DNA from: Diatrype stigma
Taxonomy: Eukaryota > Ascomycota > Sordariomycetes > Xylariales > Diatrypaceae
Direction of reading: 5' to 3'
DNA: 64,000 bases
Assembly: GCA_022225965.2 (NCBI GenBank)
Contig: JAKJXP020000009.1
Location: 186,001 to 250,000 of the forward strand
Below the pieces are notes generated by a model. That model searched no databases and was not told where the DNA came from. It was given only the letters and a program-made list of their open reading frames with translations. Shown here piece after piece: positions 19,998-32,396 of this stretch. Numbering within the stretch: the first letter of the stretch is position 1; each line of letters opens with the position of its first letter. Both the position numbers and the translations under genes were made by a program.

Positions 19998-22007
19998 CTT
20001 TGCCTAGCTTAGCTCACCGTATATATATATATGTGTGTGTGTGTGTGTGACATGGCAGGCGCGGGTTGGGTTCCTGTAGATCCATCCAATGACATGGGGC
20101 GGATGGACATATAGACCAGGTAGACAGACGATCCAGGTGCGTTATTACGTGCTCTGATAGATAGATTTATTAGATATTTAATGCGGCTTCCCCCCCTGCG
20201 TGCCCCCAATGTTAGAAGAGCAGGAGGTAGAAAGGTGGTGCTTGTTGTCGTGGATAGAGGCGTTCAAGTGCAGTGCAGGTCAGGCCAGGGGAATGAATTA
20301 TGCTACTGTTCATGTGGGTCATGATACTTAGGCGTTAGGCTCGCCTTCGTTCTTGCTTTGTTAGTCTTAGTAGGTAGGTATTTACCTTGACAGGCAAAAG
20401 AGGGTGAGAAGATCCAGATGTCTAGGCCCAAAATGACGATGATAATGGTGATGGCGATGATGATGATAGTGGTTTTGGATCTAGCTAGAGTACTATATTT
20501 GCACAAGATAGATTACTTACCTATACGAACATGCACTAGGAAGATCTCTGAGTATCTAGTGAGGCAACAGAAAATAGTCACATTCTAAGCAGTCCTAGCC
20601 TTTCCCATTATCGTTCTCCTTGCTGCATAGCCCATGTATTCCCTTACCACCGGCAGTCATTGATGATGTCACACAGAAGTGAGATCGGGCCGGTAGGTAG
20701 TCAGCCCGGCTTCGGACGTGAAGGTATCGAACGGGTGCGTTCTCGGTAGCATGTGTTAAGTACTTGCTCAGAACAGTTCCATAGGAAAGCCACGTCACGT
20801 CATCATTGGATACGTTGACAAAGCATAGGTGACTTCAATGTTCTCATTCCTGCTGCTCCTAGAGCTCTGCGGCTCATCCGTCACAGCCTACCTACGTATA
20901 TAACGTATAGTTAGGTGTAATTACCGACTGGCGGTCTATGTACATGATTAGTTCGAGCACCGGCGGCAGTAGGTAATAAATCCTCTGCCTCCAAAGCTGC
21001 GTTATTTGGCAGTTGGCTAAGCTGTTAACTCCGGGCTCTCGACTCCACTCCATCCCACATCCGGGCGGCAGAGCCCACAAAATCCCCCGGGCACGCACAC
21101 CGCATCCCATTCCATCCCAAGTGCGAAAGTAATTGATGCAGGTCCGACGCAGGTCTATATAGTCCATACTACTTTGCTTAGTGGATGATGTAACCCGACC
21201 TCTAAAGGAGATCGCGTCGCGTTGGTGCTCGTCTGCTTGTTCGGCACACCGAAAGACGATCCCTGTGCATCTCCCCCGGATGCGAAGAGGAACACGTTCA
21301 TTTCACCAGACCAAATGCGATCAATTGACGCTGCCTCGCAGTAGTCGTGGTGATAGTCCTTGGTACTATTGCCTGCTGTTCCCCCGACATGGATAATAGG
21401 GGCGGCGGTCGCCAATCCTAGGCAGCTCTATAGTCTACCTATTACCTACGTAGGCAGTAGCGACAGCAGAAGAATAAACCGGGTCCGTGTTTGTGGGATG
21501 GCGTGATGGGAGCGGGTCCCGGGGTCCTGCGAGCCGGATTGATGGCGCGAGTGCCAACTCGTGCGATAGATCGTATGTTTCGGTCAAGTGCGTATATGTT
21601 ACGTACGTAACGTAACGTATGCAAGCGGGTAGGTAGGTTAGGCGTAGATCAGGTTCGGTCAGACAGGTCATGGAAGGTAACCTTTTTTCGTTCGTATTGG
21701 CAAAGTGCAAAAAGAAAAAGTGGTATCATGTTCATTCCCAAAACGACCAAAGAAGCTTTCCCAAAGGATATAATAAGCGCCGGAACAATGTTCTCCCTCC
21801 AAGCAGAGCTGAGAAGAAAAAAGGGGGGGTCATCCAGTCCTAAATGGGTAGGTATGTTCCCCAAGATGGTGTGGTGTGGTGGTGTGGTGGTGTGGTGGTG
21901 CGGTGGTGTCGCGGTGGTGTCACACACACGGGATGTCACGTCAAGTTTAGGCAGTCGGTCTGGTGGTCTTCAACCCGATCACTGCCCGGCTAGACAAGAC
22001 AGGCACA
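19998..22007. other. Gene-poor intergenic region
   Basis: It starts with an (AT)n(GT)n microsatellite at 20020-20049. A perfect 14-bp palindrome GTTACGTACGTAAC is at 21598-21611. The (GGTGGTGTGG)-type tract at about 21868-21918 is a G/T-strand-asymmetric minisatellite. ORFs here (for example 21155-21415 -) begin at non-ATG codons and show no family features. Confidence 0.5.
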
Positions 22008-22277
22008 CTAGCGGCCACCCCACTTCCAACTACTCGACGGCGACTGCGACAGAGGTTGGTGAGGGCCGCCGTGGTGGCTTGCATCGCTGCGGTCGCTGTC
22101 CATGGAGCGCTTCTCGGGCGACGGCGAGCGGCTGCTGCGCGATGTGCTTGTCGAGGTCGTCTGGAAGTTGTTGTTGGTGTTGTTTATGGTGGTGGACTCT
22201 GGGGAGACGCGGCGCGTTTGCCAGGACTTGTAGATCTCCTTGCACAGATGTGCAGACATGGTATAAGTGGGAGACAT
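22008..22277 (-). CDS. Small Ser-rich protein, hypothetical
   Basis: A single-exon frame of 89 residues starting at ATG 22277 (a second in-frame ATG is at 22259). It reads MSPTYTMSAHLCKEIYKSW, then a Ser/Thr/Asn-rich stretch with SRSSRSPSPEKR and a hydrophilic, His/Pro/Ser-rich tail ending WKWGGR. Codon choice in the second half looks coding (C-rich third positions). The sequence before the ATG is CA-rich with CTTTCAG, which could be a 5' UTR intron acceptor. I recognise no family. It could be a conidiation- or stress-type small protein, but that is only a guess from composition. Confidence 0.45.
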   Translation of the reverse strand: MSPTYTMSAHLCKEIYKSWQTRRVSPESTTINNTNNNFQTTSTSTSRSSRSPSPEKRSMDSDRSDASHHGGPHQPLSQSPSSSWKWGGR

Positions 22278-25200
22278 GTTGGCAGCAAGTAGCTGTTGCG
22301 GCTGTTGTCTGAAAGTGGTATATAAGAACTTGTGAGAAGCCGAGGGTAGCAGGCGCAGAAGAAGATAATATGCAATGCGTGGAAATGCGTGGACTAGAAC
22401 TTTTGTACACTTGTATACTTGTCTCTTGTCTTCTTCGAATGCGTTTTGAATAGTTTGACAGGCCGGTACTTTGCAGTCAGTCGTGTAAGTGTGCAAGTTG
22501 GTTTGGTGCGGGATACCGTCGTCTTTAAGTAGGTATGTGATATGTTTAGAAAGGTGGATAAAAGGGTGGATAGGATGGGTATAAGATTGGCCAAGGCAAA
22601 GTTGGAGGTACAAGTTATCTGTTCAGGGTCAAGAAATAGACGGAAGGGACAGATGGGCAGGCGGGCAATTAGTCTTATATTAGTCTTATATGTGTTAATC
22701 ACTTCCAAAGTCCTCAGGTAGTATGTAGTTAGACTTCGGTAGACAGCGGGAGGTATCAACCTTGGAAGGCATCTGCCCGCTTATTAGACCATTGGGGGAG
22801 GACTTTCTCATGTATTCCTCCTGTATTCCCACATGGCGTATTTCTGGAAGCAGCTTACAGGTTGTATGTATGCACAAATGGGATGTTCTGGCTACGTTTG
22901 GGGGGGGAGGAGCTCCATTTGAGCTCGATCCAGGCACCCTGCAGCCTGCAGCCTGCAGGTCAGTGGTGGAAGACCTTCCACTGCACTGCCAACCACTGCA
23001 GACACCAGACTGGCTGATAGTTAACCCTCTGGCCTCTCAGGGGCTAGATCGACCCGCGCCCACTAAATTCTAGCCACTTGACTGGCGGGCTGGGCTCGTT
23101 GGGCCAATGAGAGGCGTCGCAATTCGGATTACCACCTTCTGAGCGTGGCTGATAACCCGCTTGCAGATTGCAATCCATCCCGGTCGTATGACAATCGACT
23201 CATCGGCGGCCTGCGTGCCTGCCCTGAGTGCCCTCCCAACGGTAGGGATGCACACCCATACGTGGACGCCGGCGCATGCGAAGCTCAGGTGTGGACGGGG
23301 TTCTTCAACATGATGTCTTAAACTTCCGTATCACGCGATTTCTTGTACGAGTAGCCGGTCGGTTTCGTGGTTATACATTAACTATTGTTTCTGTCGGTGT
23401 GACGGATGCTCTTTGAGATCAGGCAAGTAATGACTATGGAATTGTTATGCTTCCTAACAACGGTCCTGACTATACTACTTATCCCCCCTTACACTCTCAT
23501 GACCTACGTAGATACAGGACGATTAACCATTTGCACTAAAATTGGAACATTGGAACCATCTGCTTTCTACGTAACCAGAAGTTCCATTTCGAACGTGTAC
23601 GGGTGTTTGTACATAGGTGGAGGTTCCAACTGGACCAACTGGATGTCCTGCGGACGAACCAGTTCCTTCTCCAAAGTACTTCCTCCCAACGTATTGAACC
23701 ATGAACCATGAACCATGAGCCATAAGCCAATCATGGTCGCCAAATAACCCGAATGGGACGTTCCGCTGCCATGACAAGCGGCCATGCTCTGTCCAATCAC
23801 GTACAATGTATATTCGATGTGTTACTAAGCTTATAAGCTTACATACCTATACTATAGGTACCTTAAGGCTGCTAGGTAAGGGGTAAAGCTTGTGTCAAAT
23901 CCTCCAATCCTCTTTCAGCCCTACTAGCAACTACAAAAAGAATCGCGAAAGAAAATACCCGAAATGTCCGTTTTGAGCCTCTTATCTCTGCCGTCTCTAC
24001 CTCTGCATTGGATCGCTTTGTGTTTCACCCCTTTGGGATTATAACATGCATGACCCGGACGGAATTGGCGATGCCACCACATCTCTCCAGCTATCCAGTT
24101 CGGAGCCTACTACCGATTGGTTGTCACTCACGATATATATGTCTGCCTATTGTCTGCCTAGGGTAAGCAGCAGTCCATTATATCATTATGTAGACAAGAT
24201 ATGGCAGCATCGGGGACAGTTAAAGTTTTAGATTACTTACGTATACCGTAAACTACTAAGGGGTAATTAGTACCTACTTACTCAGCTACTATATGCATTG
24301 CCTAGGTAGTGGGGGCTTCTACGTCTATATAAGGAGCCGCCCCACCCCTATACCTTCCATAGGCTCGAAAGTCATTCTAGCTCCTTCCCACCCCCTACCT
24401 AACAGTTGTCCTATCGACCTGGGTGACGAAGCTCATGACAGAGACTCACTAGGAAAAGGTGGGGATTGGGGCGCAGACATATCCCTCCTGTAGAGAGACT
24501 GGAGAGGGTTAACAAAACGGCCTGAAGTCAAGTAAGCTTCCTGAAAGTCTCGGGTTTCTTGTATATATAAGGGAGACGGTATTAAAGTTTTCGTCTAGTT
24601 GGTCTTTCACCTTTGGTAATCACCGAGCTTTTTAAGCCATCACTCTTTGCATCCTAAACTGAAAAAAATCGGTGTTTGAACGAAATTGCATGTGTTTCGT
24701 GCACGGGGGTGTTAAGATAGCTGCTAGGTGTAAGGGGAAGGCAAGAAACTGAATAATCATCGAGTTTATAGGGGCTATATGGATGGGCAAAGGAGGGGGT
24801 TCGGCTCCCTATATATCTGTAGGACCATCCACTAGTATATAATAAGGTCTAGACTATAGTGAGCCATTATAGCCCTCCTACTGCATTACCCCTTTAATAC
24901 AAAACCGATAAATCATATCCAGCTATAAGGAGTCTCGTTTCTTGACCCTGCCATCTATTGACCTCTCTTGTGACGACCACCTCATTACCTAAGTGCCTTA
25001 CAGGCCGGCAATATACAACGTGCCTAGTTTATCTCCATTTGTATACGATATTGTAGTTTAATGCTTCATGCGCTACTTATTGATCAGCGCCACCTGGTAC
25101 CTCGTCACAAGGGGGTAGCTGAAGCAGGGACTAACCAATAATTATATATGATAATTCATACATGGGTGTAAGACAAGATGGGCGAGCCATCATGAATTGA

Positions 25201-25402
25201 TGTTTTGTTGATGATATATCCCAACCAACTTTTCCGAGTGTAAGATCATCCTCTCTTCAAAATACCGTCGCAACTCCGATATAACCCATTGCCCAATTCT
25301 TATATCCTACCAAGCCCTTTGTGAATGCAACTCCATGTAGATGTCATGTTTCGTAAATTGTCAACGCTTAGCTCGTTGACTGACGACGGTAAGGCCCTGC
25401 TG

Positions 25403-26112
25403 TGTTGATGTTATGCAGATGACGAGCAGTCTGGCTGATCTCGCGAGGTAAGCGAGACGAAGATAGCCGTGCTATCGGAGTCCTACTAGCCAGCAAGGTA
25501 TTCCATTGATCGACATCGTCGAGTGTTTGAACCCTACTTGGGAGCACAGGTGATAAAGGCAGCTGTCCTCGACCCGATGAGGGTATTGTGAAGCATCGGA
25601 AGTAGTGTGTTCATGATTAGAAGCATTGATGACGTCTTGGGCACCCATATCTAAGCGAGAGACACAGCGACACTGGCGATCATCTGATGCAGGTGCAGTA
25701 ATGAGGAGACGTTGAAAAATTCGATCCGTGTGTTCGACTTCAGCAGCTACTTTATTATATAAAGAGGTTTGATTAGCTGCGTTTCCCCCTCAAGACCTCA
25801 AGTAAACCACGCTTCGGTGAAGAACTCATGCTCACGTGATTGAAGCCGAGAACGCCTGCTTTCAAGCCATGTGAAGAGGGATATGACAAGCTGGGATGCT
25901 GTGAAGACGAGCCCTAAGAGGGCGATGATTATCTCGAGAGACGCGGGCATAGCTGTAAGAACGGGAGTCTTCGGGAGTTATATAGCATAGACTGTCTTGA
26001 AGTAAAGACTGAAGAGAAGAGACCATGATGCCTTATATAGAAATGCTCATCAGAAGTGATTGGCGAATGGCAGCCGTTGATCGGAAGTGATTGATGAATG
26101 GCAGCCGTTGTA
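25403..26112. mobile_element. Possible solo LTR
   Basis: The segment begins TGTTGATG and is flanked by the same 5 bp, TGCTG, at 25398-25402 and 26113-26117, as for a target-site duplication. It contains TATA-like words (TTATATAAAG near 25754, CTTATATAG near 26034) and has no coding frame, as expected of an LTR. Against this, the right end is GTTGTA rather than CA and no second LTR copy is in the window. The real right end may lie further on. Confidence 0.35.
26051..26112. repeat. Two tandem copies of a 31-bp unit
   Basis: 26051-26081 and 26082-26112 share GAAGTGATT...GAATGGCAGCCGTTG with only a few mismatches. The pair sits at the right end of the possible LTR. Confidence 0.8.
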
Positions 26113-26937
26113 TGCTGCAGGTGCCTACCAATAACAAGGCCTACACCATAACCTACTTCCTGTTTTGGTCTGCCAAGGATCGTGGCTTATGTTATTACCT
26201 ACATAACATGTATGCTTCAATTATATACAGTCTGTACTTCTGCCTGGGTATACACCACTTAAAGCCATAGCACACTCTGAATACACATGAACCTACTAAA
26301 AGTTCGATTTCATACCGTCGAAGTGCTTAACGGTCTACTACATTTGTATACGCTATATATGTACTAAATAGGGGCCAATATCTTTATGGTACACACGTAA
26401 TAATTGACAAAAATAATTCTTTAACACTTATATCTTATAATGGCACCCGTATTATCAAAGTGTCGTATGTAGTAGAAAAAGATTAGCAGGGGAGTATATT
26501 TGGCATGTACATTTGCCAGGGCTGGGAAACACCCTATCAGTTGACGCATAAGTTGGTTTGAATGCATACGGTTTCCATGGACGCTTTACATGCCCAATCT
26601 AGGATCATCAGTATACTACGCAGTACAGCAAGGCACACACGACAAGCTGACTGCAGGTGGACAGTGCATGGCACCTACATATGCAAAGCAGAAATCTAAC
26701 CAATCAGATCAGGAAGAACGCCTAGGTAACGGTATGTTGCTAATAGGTATAAGCTGACAGTGTACCGGGGAACCATCATGGCATCATCACAGAGCGGTCG
26801 CAAACAGCGGCGTGGGGCTATGGCGAAAGCTTGGTATGCTTTCTGCACTGCCAGGCTTGGTTTATATTATCCCCTCTCCCTGCCAACCTTTGATCCAGGT
26901 AAGAGCCTCGCAGCCAATCATCCAGTTGCATAGTCAT

Positions 26938-28837
26938 CTACACTATCAAACAATCGATATCGAGGCTGCGCAGCCGCACCAGCCAGTTATCGGTCCGGAA
27001 TGGCGGCTCCGCACCGCCCGTCGCCTCTCCGAGCATGACGTAACTGCCGCCGGCCCCATCTGCTTCATCCGCCGCCGCCGCCTCCGCGTCCCTCAGCTTC
27101 CAGATCTCCGTCAGGGTGTCCATGGCGGCCTTCAGCATGCCCCACGGGCAGGTGACCATCATGGCCCGCAGCCTCTCCATGACCCAGGCCCGGCGGTCCG
27201 GCAGCGTGGTCTCGACGCCCGTCATCCACACCGGGCACGTCGTGTACTTGAACAGGGGGCTGGCCGGCGGCACGGACGAGAGCATCTCCAGGATCGTGGC
27301 CGCGTAGTGCTCGGTATCCAGGGGGGCGAGCAGTGAGGAAGCGGAACTAGGAGAGGAAGAAGCGCGTATGTGGTCCGGGAGGCTGGGCGCGACGAGGAGC
27401 ATGTACAGGCACGCGGTCGCCCGGTAGGTGGAGGCGATGTGGGTGCGGAGGCGGACCTCCTGCTCGTCCACGTAGCCGAGGGTCCGGAAGTTGCTGGTGT
27501 AGACCTTGTCGGCCCAGGCCTGCGCGTCGAACGCGTGCATCTCGGCGAGGAGCGCCGCGCACGAGTCGAGCTGGTCGACCGTAGGGGGGCACCCGAGCCC
27601 GTTGGTGGAGAAGATGTCCCGCGCAAGTAGCGACGTCCGCAGGATCAGGAGCAGCAGCTGCGCGGGGCATGAGTGGTAGCTGTTGGCCTCGGTGCGCTTC
27701 AGAATCGGGAGTATGCCGCAGGGGTCTATGTCGATGTAGGGGATGTCGAAGCCGACCTTCTGGGCGGAGAACGTTAAGGTGTCGAGCGTGCCGCTCCAGA
27801 CGTAATACGCTATGAAGTCGGACGCGATGCAATCTATCACACGCGATTGCTGAGAGGAAAGCATCATAGCAAGACCCTGTGGCTGAACACGACGCATTCG
27901 ACTGGCTGGGATGTCCAGCGAAAGTGCTTCATCAGCCCTGCGACCATTCACCGGAAATGGTATTAGGCCATCTGATAGGGGCTCGACGGATAAGCAATGG
28001 GAAGCTTCAATGAGTTTCCCGGCAGCTTTCATGTGAGCACGCCAATCATCCCTGCCCGTGTCAATAAGTGCAAAGTTAATGAAGAATAATATGGTGGCAA
28101 ATAAGGCATCCCTCTGCCCGGGAGCACCCTGGTCACTACCCACCAGACTTTGGCGCTCTAGAAACTGCTGAAGGTCCTTGACGGCTTCGTGGCGCGCCTT
28201 AAAGGCATCGACCAGAGAGTTTGTGGCCATGCGGGAGAGCCCGCTACCGGTCGAAGAGCTATATCGAACTAGACTCGAGAGATGTATGGCCGAGGTGGCA
28301 ATGATGATATGCCTCAAGAATGGGTGCTCTCCAGATAGGGGTATGAGATCCCTAAAGGGGTTGGCACCATGTTGAAGTGAGTCGTGGACAACCAGGTCTT
28401 GACAGAACCGGGACAAAACTACACGAGGCACACTTTTAGTACCCAAGTGCCTTTCGAAAATTCGCGCTGGTGGGTGAGAAGATCTACTCACAATAACTTA
28501 AATAATATCTAGACGAGTAATCGAGGTCCTGAACCGATGGATCTATCAATACGGCCCCGAGGCCACATAATCTATGGTCTGCCTCTTGTGCCCAGCTCCT
28601 CTGGCCATCTCTAATTACGGGTGGGTTTTCATGGTCTTTATATATATTTGAATTTGGTACGTCGAAAGTCTTCTTCCCCATCATGCGGCCCCGGGATGCC
28701 ACGGAGTCCGTCCAGCGGTACAACTGGCCGTATCCGAGGCATTGTTGGCCCGTGGTGGTACATTTGTTGCATGCAGGGGTAGAACGATCACACCGTAATC
28801 GACGTCTCCTGCAGTTGTGGCATTTCGGCAAGCTCAT
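26938..28837 (-). CDS. Zn2Cys6 transcription factor
   Basis: Nuclear regulator of the fungal binuclear-cluster class. Exon 1 is 28837-28492 and exon 2 is 28418-26938 (73-nt intron, GTGAGT...GTGTAG), giving 608 residues. The N-terminus carries CHNCRRRRLRCDRSTPACNKC and then a sixth Cys after TTTGQQ, a complete C-x2-C-x6-C-x6-C-x2-C-x6-C zinc cluster starting at residue 6. The chosen intron joins YYLSY to FLSRFCQDLVVHD, followed by NPFRDLIPLSGEHPFLRHIIIATSAIHL, the usual opening of the fungal-specific transcription factor domain type 2. A TTG-initiated frame extends 12 nt upstream, but the ATG at 28837 is preferred. It is divergent from an MFS transporter 1.5 kb away, so it may regulate that transporter. 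Confidence 0.88.
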
Positions 28838-30337
28838 ATTTGGGAACAAGTATACCTTCTGCTAGTCCCCGTGCAGCCTTGAATATATTCCAATCGCACT
28901 CTTGGCACTTATGCGGGAGGGGTGCCAGTTCGCTGAAGCGCCGTCGAGCGGCGGCAGCGGAAGCGCGAGTGGACAGCCCTGACGGCTAGATACTCCGGCA
29001 CCTGGACACCCTGGTGCAGTAACCTGCTTTCCTAGACCGGTCTTGGGGGAGTTTTCAAGACTGCTAGTGAAGAATCTTTACTAAAGATGGGATTTCTTTT
29101 TCATCAGTCAGCCTGTAGATCTCACATCTCGCATCCCACATCCCACATCCGATACAGGACGTTGGGAACAATAAGCGGGCTCCTGGGACTTGTGGTGAGC
29201 AAGGGCAGCAAAGGCCAACATGGAACCGGTAAGGTCGAGTTCGGTAGTTGTAGAATTGGAAGAGTCATGGAATCCATCGACCTGTTATGTAAATTGATGT
29301 AATTGATGTCAAGCTTGTTAAGTAACAGGAAACTACCTACAGCCGCTACAACCAGTACCTTAGGTACCAGGTAGTTAGGTGAACCTAGCAATCGAGATCG
29401 CCCGATTAGGAAGCCAAGACTCAACTGCTGCATCCCACGCTCGATCCTGATTGGATACCCGCGCTAGCTGTTAGCTGTCGGACCTGCCGCCCAATAGGTG
29501 GCCGTGGCAGTGGAAACCCGGGATATTTCACCTCATCGTCCATTCCAGCTTATCGACCCCGGGCTCTTGTTATGACTGAACGGAATAAACTATAAGGAGA
29601 TAGGCTAGCCGCTAACCGACGTCAACGCCTCTTTCGCCGCCGCTCTTTAGTCATGTTTATTCCCATACCCCACACGATTCATTGCTAATCAGGACTTTGC
29701 AAAATGTGCAAGAAGGATATTCGAATTACACAGAACAGTCAGGAATAGGCACTTGTTGACTGGCAGTGACTGGCAGACTGGTAGACTCTAGGCAGGTACT
29801 TACTTATTATTATTATGCCATATGAGCAGGTGACCAAGCACGTGCTCTGGGTAGTGTGTTTGGGTATAACAATAAGTGAATAGGAGAGTCCGCCTGGTCC
29901 TGCTAGTCCGCTTCACAACTTGCACGGGACCCGTTCTTCCCTATGTACGCTTGACTATCGTCGAAGACCGGACGAAACCCGCCATTCACTCTGGCGCTAT
30001 GTCCCAACTTGGCTGCTAAGAAGCACACCGTACATATTGCCCTTACACATGCCCCTTACACATTGCGTGTGCATATAATATAAGTACGTATGGTATGAGC
30101 TAACTACTCGGCCGACTATGTGACTCCCGTCTTACTGCAACGGCCCGCCTCTTCCATGCGTCGATCACATCATACCGACCTCTTACCCTCTCATCATATA
30201 AAAACCCTGAGAATGCCTGTTTCACCATCAGCTACCATAAATTGTACGTAGGCAGAGAAAGTAAAAAACCTTATTCTTAAATCTTCAATGGAGTAGAATC
30301 TCTAGAGCCATCACATCACATACCTGACTGCCTGCCT
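28838..30337. other. Shared promoter region of the TF and transporter genes
   Basis: 1.5 kb between divergent starts. It includes CATCTCGCATCCCACATCCCACATCC near 29126 (short tandem CATCCCA), a GGTACC patch near 29360, and CGG/CCG triplets that could serve zinc-cluster regulators, but no clear paired site stands out. Confidence 0.5.
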
Positions 30338-32282
30338 ATGAATGCTATGGGAACGACGTCGCCCCCCAGCGGCACCGGCGACATGGTCCCGGCCGCGGAG
30401 GCCTCGCCCCGCGAGGTCAGCCACCTGGAGATGCCGGAGCGCAAGGACCTGGAGCTTCTGGGCCGGCGGCGGCCGCCCGTGCTCCCGACACGGCTCGCCG
30501 AGTACGGCTTCGTCATCACCGTGGTGCTGAGCATGACCATGGCCGAGTACACGATCAGCGGGTTCAACATCGTGCTGCCGCTGGTGACCGAGGCGCTCCG
30601 CATCCCCGAGTCCGGCCGGACCTGGCCCGCGTCGGTCGCGAACCTGACGACCGGCTGCCTCCTGCTGCCCTGCGCCCGCCTCTGCGACCGCCACGGCGGC
30701 AAGGCCGTCTTCCTCGCCGGCCACGTCTGGCTGCTGGTCTGGTCCGTCGTGTGCGGCTTCAGCCGCGACGCCGCTGTGCTGACCGTCTGCCGCGCCATGC
30801 AGGGGCTGGGCTCGGCCGCCTTCCTGCCCGCCGGCATCGCCCTGCTCGGCCGCATCTACCGGCCCGGGCCCCGCAAGAACCTCGTCTTCGGCATCTACGG
30901 CGCCTGCGCCTGCGCCGGCTTCTACGTCGGTATCTTCGTCGGCGCCGCTAGCGGCGAGCTGCTCGACTGGCGCTGGTACTTCTGGATCGGCGCCTGCATC
31001 GTCGCCGCCGTCGTCGTCCTCGGCTACCTCACCATCCCCGCCCGCCTCGGCGATGCCGACCCTGCCGTCCGCATGGACTGGTGGGGCCTCGCTACCATCG
31101 TGCCCGGCCTCGTGCTCGTCACCTTCGCCCTCACCGACGGCGGCCACGCCCCCGGCGGCTGGAAGAACCCCTTGATCTTCGTCACCTTCATCGCTGGCTG
31201 CCTGTTCCTGTGCGCGGCAGTCTACGTCCAGGGATGGGTGTCGGCGTCGCCACTGTTGCCCGCCGAAGTCTTCAAGCCCAAGTATATGAAGCGCCTCATG
31301 GGGGCATTGTGGTGCTCCTACGGTGTCTTCGGCCTGCTCCTTTTCTACGCTAGCTTCTAGTAAGTCAATCCAAATCAACCAACTCCGTATAGAGCTTTGC
31401 TTGCTTGCGTTCTTGCTTTATTGCCGTCTACTTCTCCACAGGCTCTGACCGAAAGGTTGTAGCATCGAGTCGGCACTGAACATCACCCCCCTGCTCACGG
31501 CAGCCTGGTTCACTCCGCTCGCCGTCGGCGGCATGATCCTCGCGCTGGCAGGCGGCTTCGCCCTGCACGTGCTACCGGGACGCGTCTTGCTCATCATCTC
31601 CGGGATCGGCTACGTGCTGAGCGTGCTCCTATTCGCGCTAATCCCTGCACGGTCGGAATCGGGATCGGGCGAGCTCGAGCCCTCGCTCACGTTCCTATAC
31701 TGGTCGTACGTGTTCCCAGCCATGTGCTGCGGGACCATCGGCGTCGACATCGCTTTTAACGTGACCAACATCTTCATCACGACGGCGACGCCCGCACGCC
31801 TCCAGGCCACCGCCGGCGCTCTCGTCAACAGCCTCCTGTACCTCGGCATGGCGTTTTGGCTCGGCATTGGCGACCTGGCCGTCGCTACCGCCGCGAACCG
31901 GCGCGGCAGCGAGGGCTCGGTCGAAGGCTTGGACGCGCGCTCCCGCTACCGTATCGGCTTTTGGACCGGCGTCGGCCTCGCCGCCGTCGCGCTGTGCCTC
32001 ACCTGCACCGTCAATCTAGGCAAGGCAGCAGCGGAGATGACGGCCGACGAGAAGGCGGAGCTGGAGCAGGATCTGACAAGGGGGGAGGCGGCGGCGGCGG
32101 CGGCAGCGACGGGTCAGTACCCGCTTGGTGATATCAATGTGCCGGCAGGACCGGCACCACCGAGCACGGGTCAGACGATGCTGGGTAACCGCGGCTCGTT
32201 GCCGAGGTCGGAGTCGTCTGAAAAGCCTGATGGCAAAAACACAAACCCGGGGGTAGTCGACGCATCGAAACTTCCTAGCTAG
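30338..32282 (+). CDS. MFS transporter, DHA2-like (14-TM drug:H+ antiporter type)
   Basis: Integral plasma-membrane exporter or transporter of the major facilitator superfamily. Exons 30338-31359 and 31463-32282; the acceptor GGTTGTAG restores FYASFYIESALNITPLLTAAWFTPLAVGG, whereas the nearer ACAG acceptor would give a stop. The protein has 613 residues: a short cytosolic N-terminus, about 14 hydrophobic spans, and a hydrophilic Ala/Pro/Ser tail of about 80 residues. RLCDRHGGKAVFLAG after TM2 is the motif-A loop, and LTVCRAMQGLGSA...PAGIALLGR is the motif-C-type TM4-5 region. It most resembles the ATR1/AMF1 branch (aminotriazole, boron or ammonium). The substrate cannot be read from sequence. 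Codons are strongly GC-ending. It is divergent from the Zn2Cys6 factor. Confidence 0.9.
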
Positions 32283-32361
32283 GTGCTGGTCGTTTCCAAG
32301 CAGTCGATGGGGACCCTTCTTTATTTTAGCGTGTTATATGATGCTATATGATGGACGAGAA

Positions 32362-32396
32362 ACACACACACACACACACACATACATACACACACA
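32362..32396. repeat. (CA)n microsatellite
   Basis: An AC/CA dinucleotide run interrupted by CATACATA, located just downstream of the MFS transporter stop. Confidence 0.9.

Larger units (their letters stand above)
22278..26937. other. Gene-poor region with repeats
   Basis: No supportable protein gene. It contains a (CCTGCAG)3 array (22938-22958), an ACCATGA/GCCATAA short tandem run (about 23698-23727), several CTATATAAG-like TATA words, and a possible solo LTR at 25403-26112 (listed separately). An ORF at 23406-23711 and its shadows look random. Confidence 0.5.

Noticed and set aside
21155..21415. 86-codon - strand ORF (ATAAPIIHVGG...)
   Set aside because: Begins at TTG, not ATG; no domain and no plausible joining exon found.
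28467..28491. 25-nt GT-AG intron in the Zn2Cys6 gene (GTGAGT to CACCAG)
   Set aside because: Too short for a fungal intron; the 73-nt version gives the conserved YYLSYF...CQDLVVHD join.
30311..31378. 355-codon - strand ORF opposite the MFS gene
   Set aside because: Composition-driven shadow (Gly/Ala/Glu/Asp-rich, no domain); the + frame has membrane spans.
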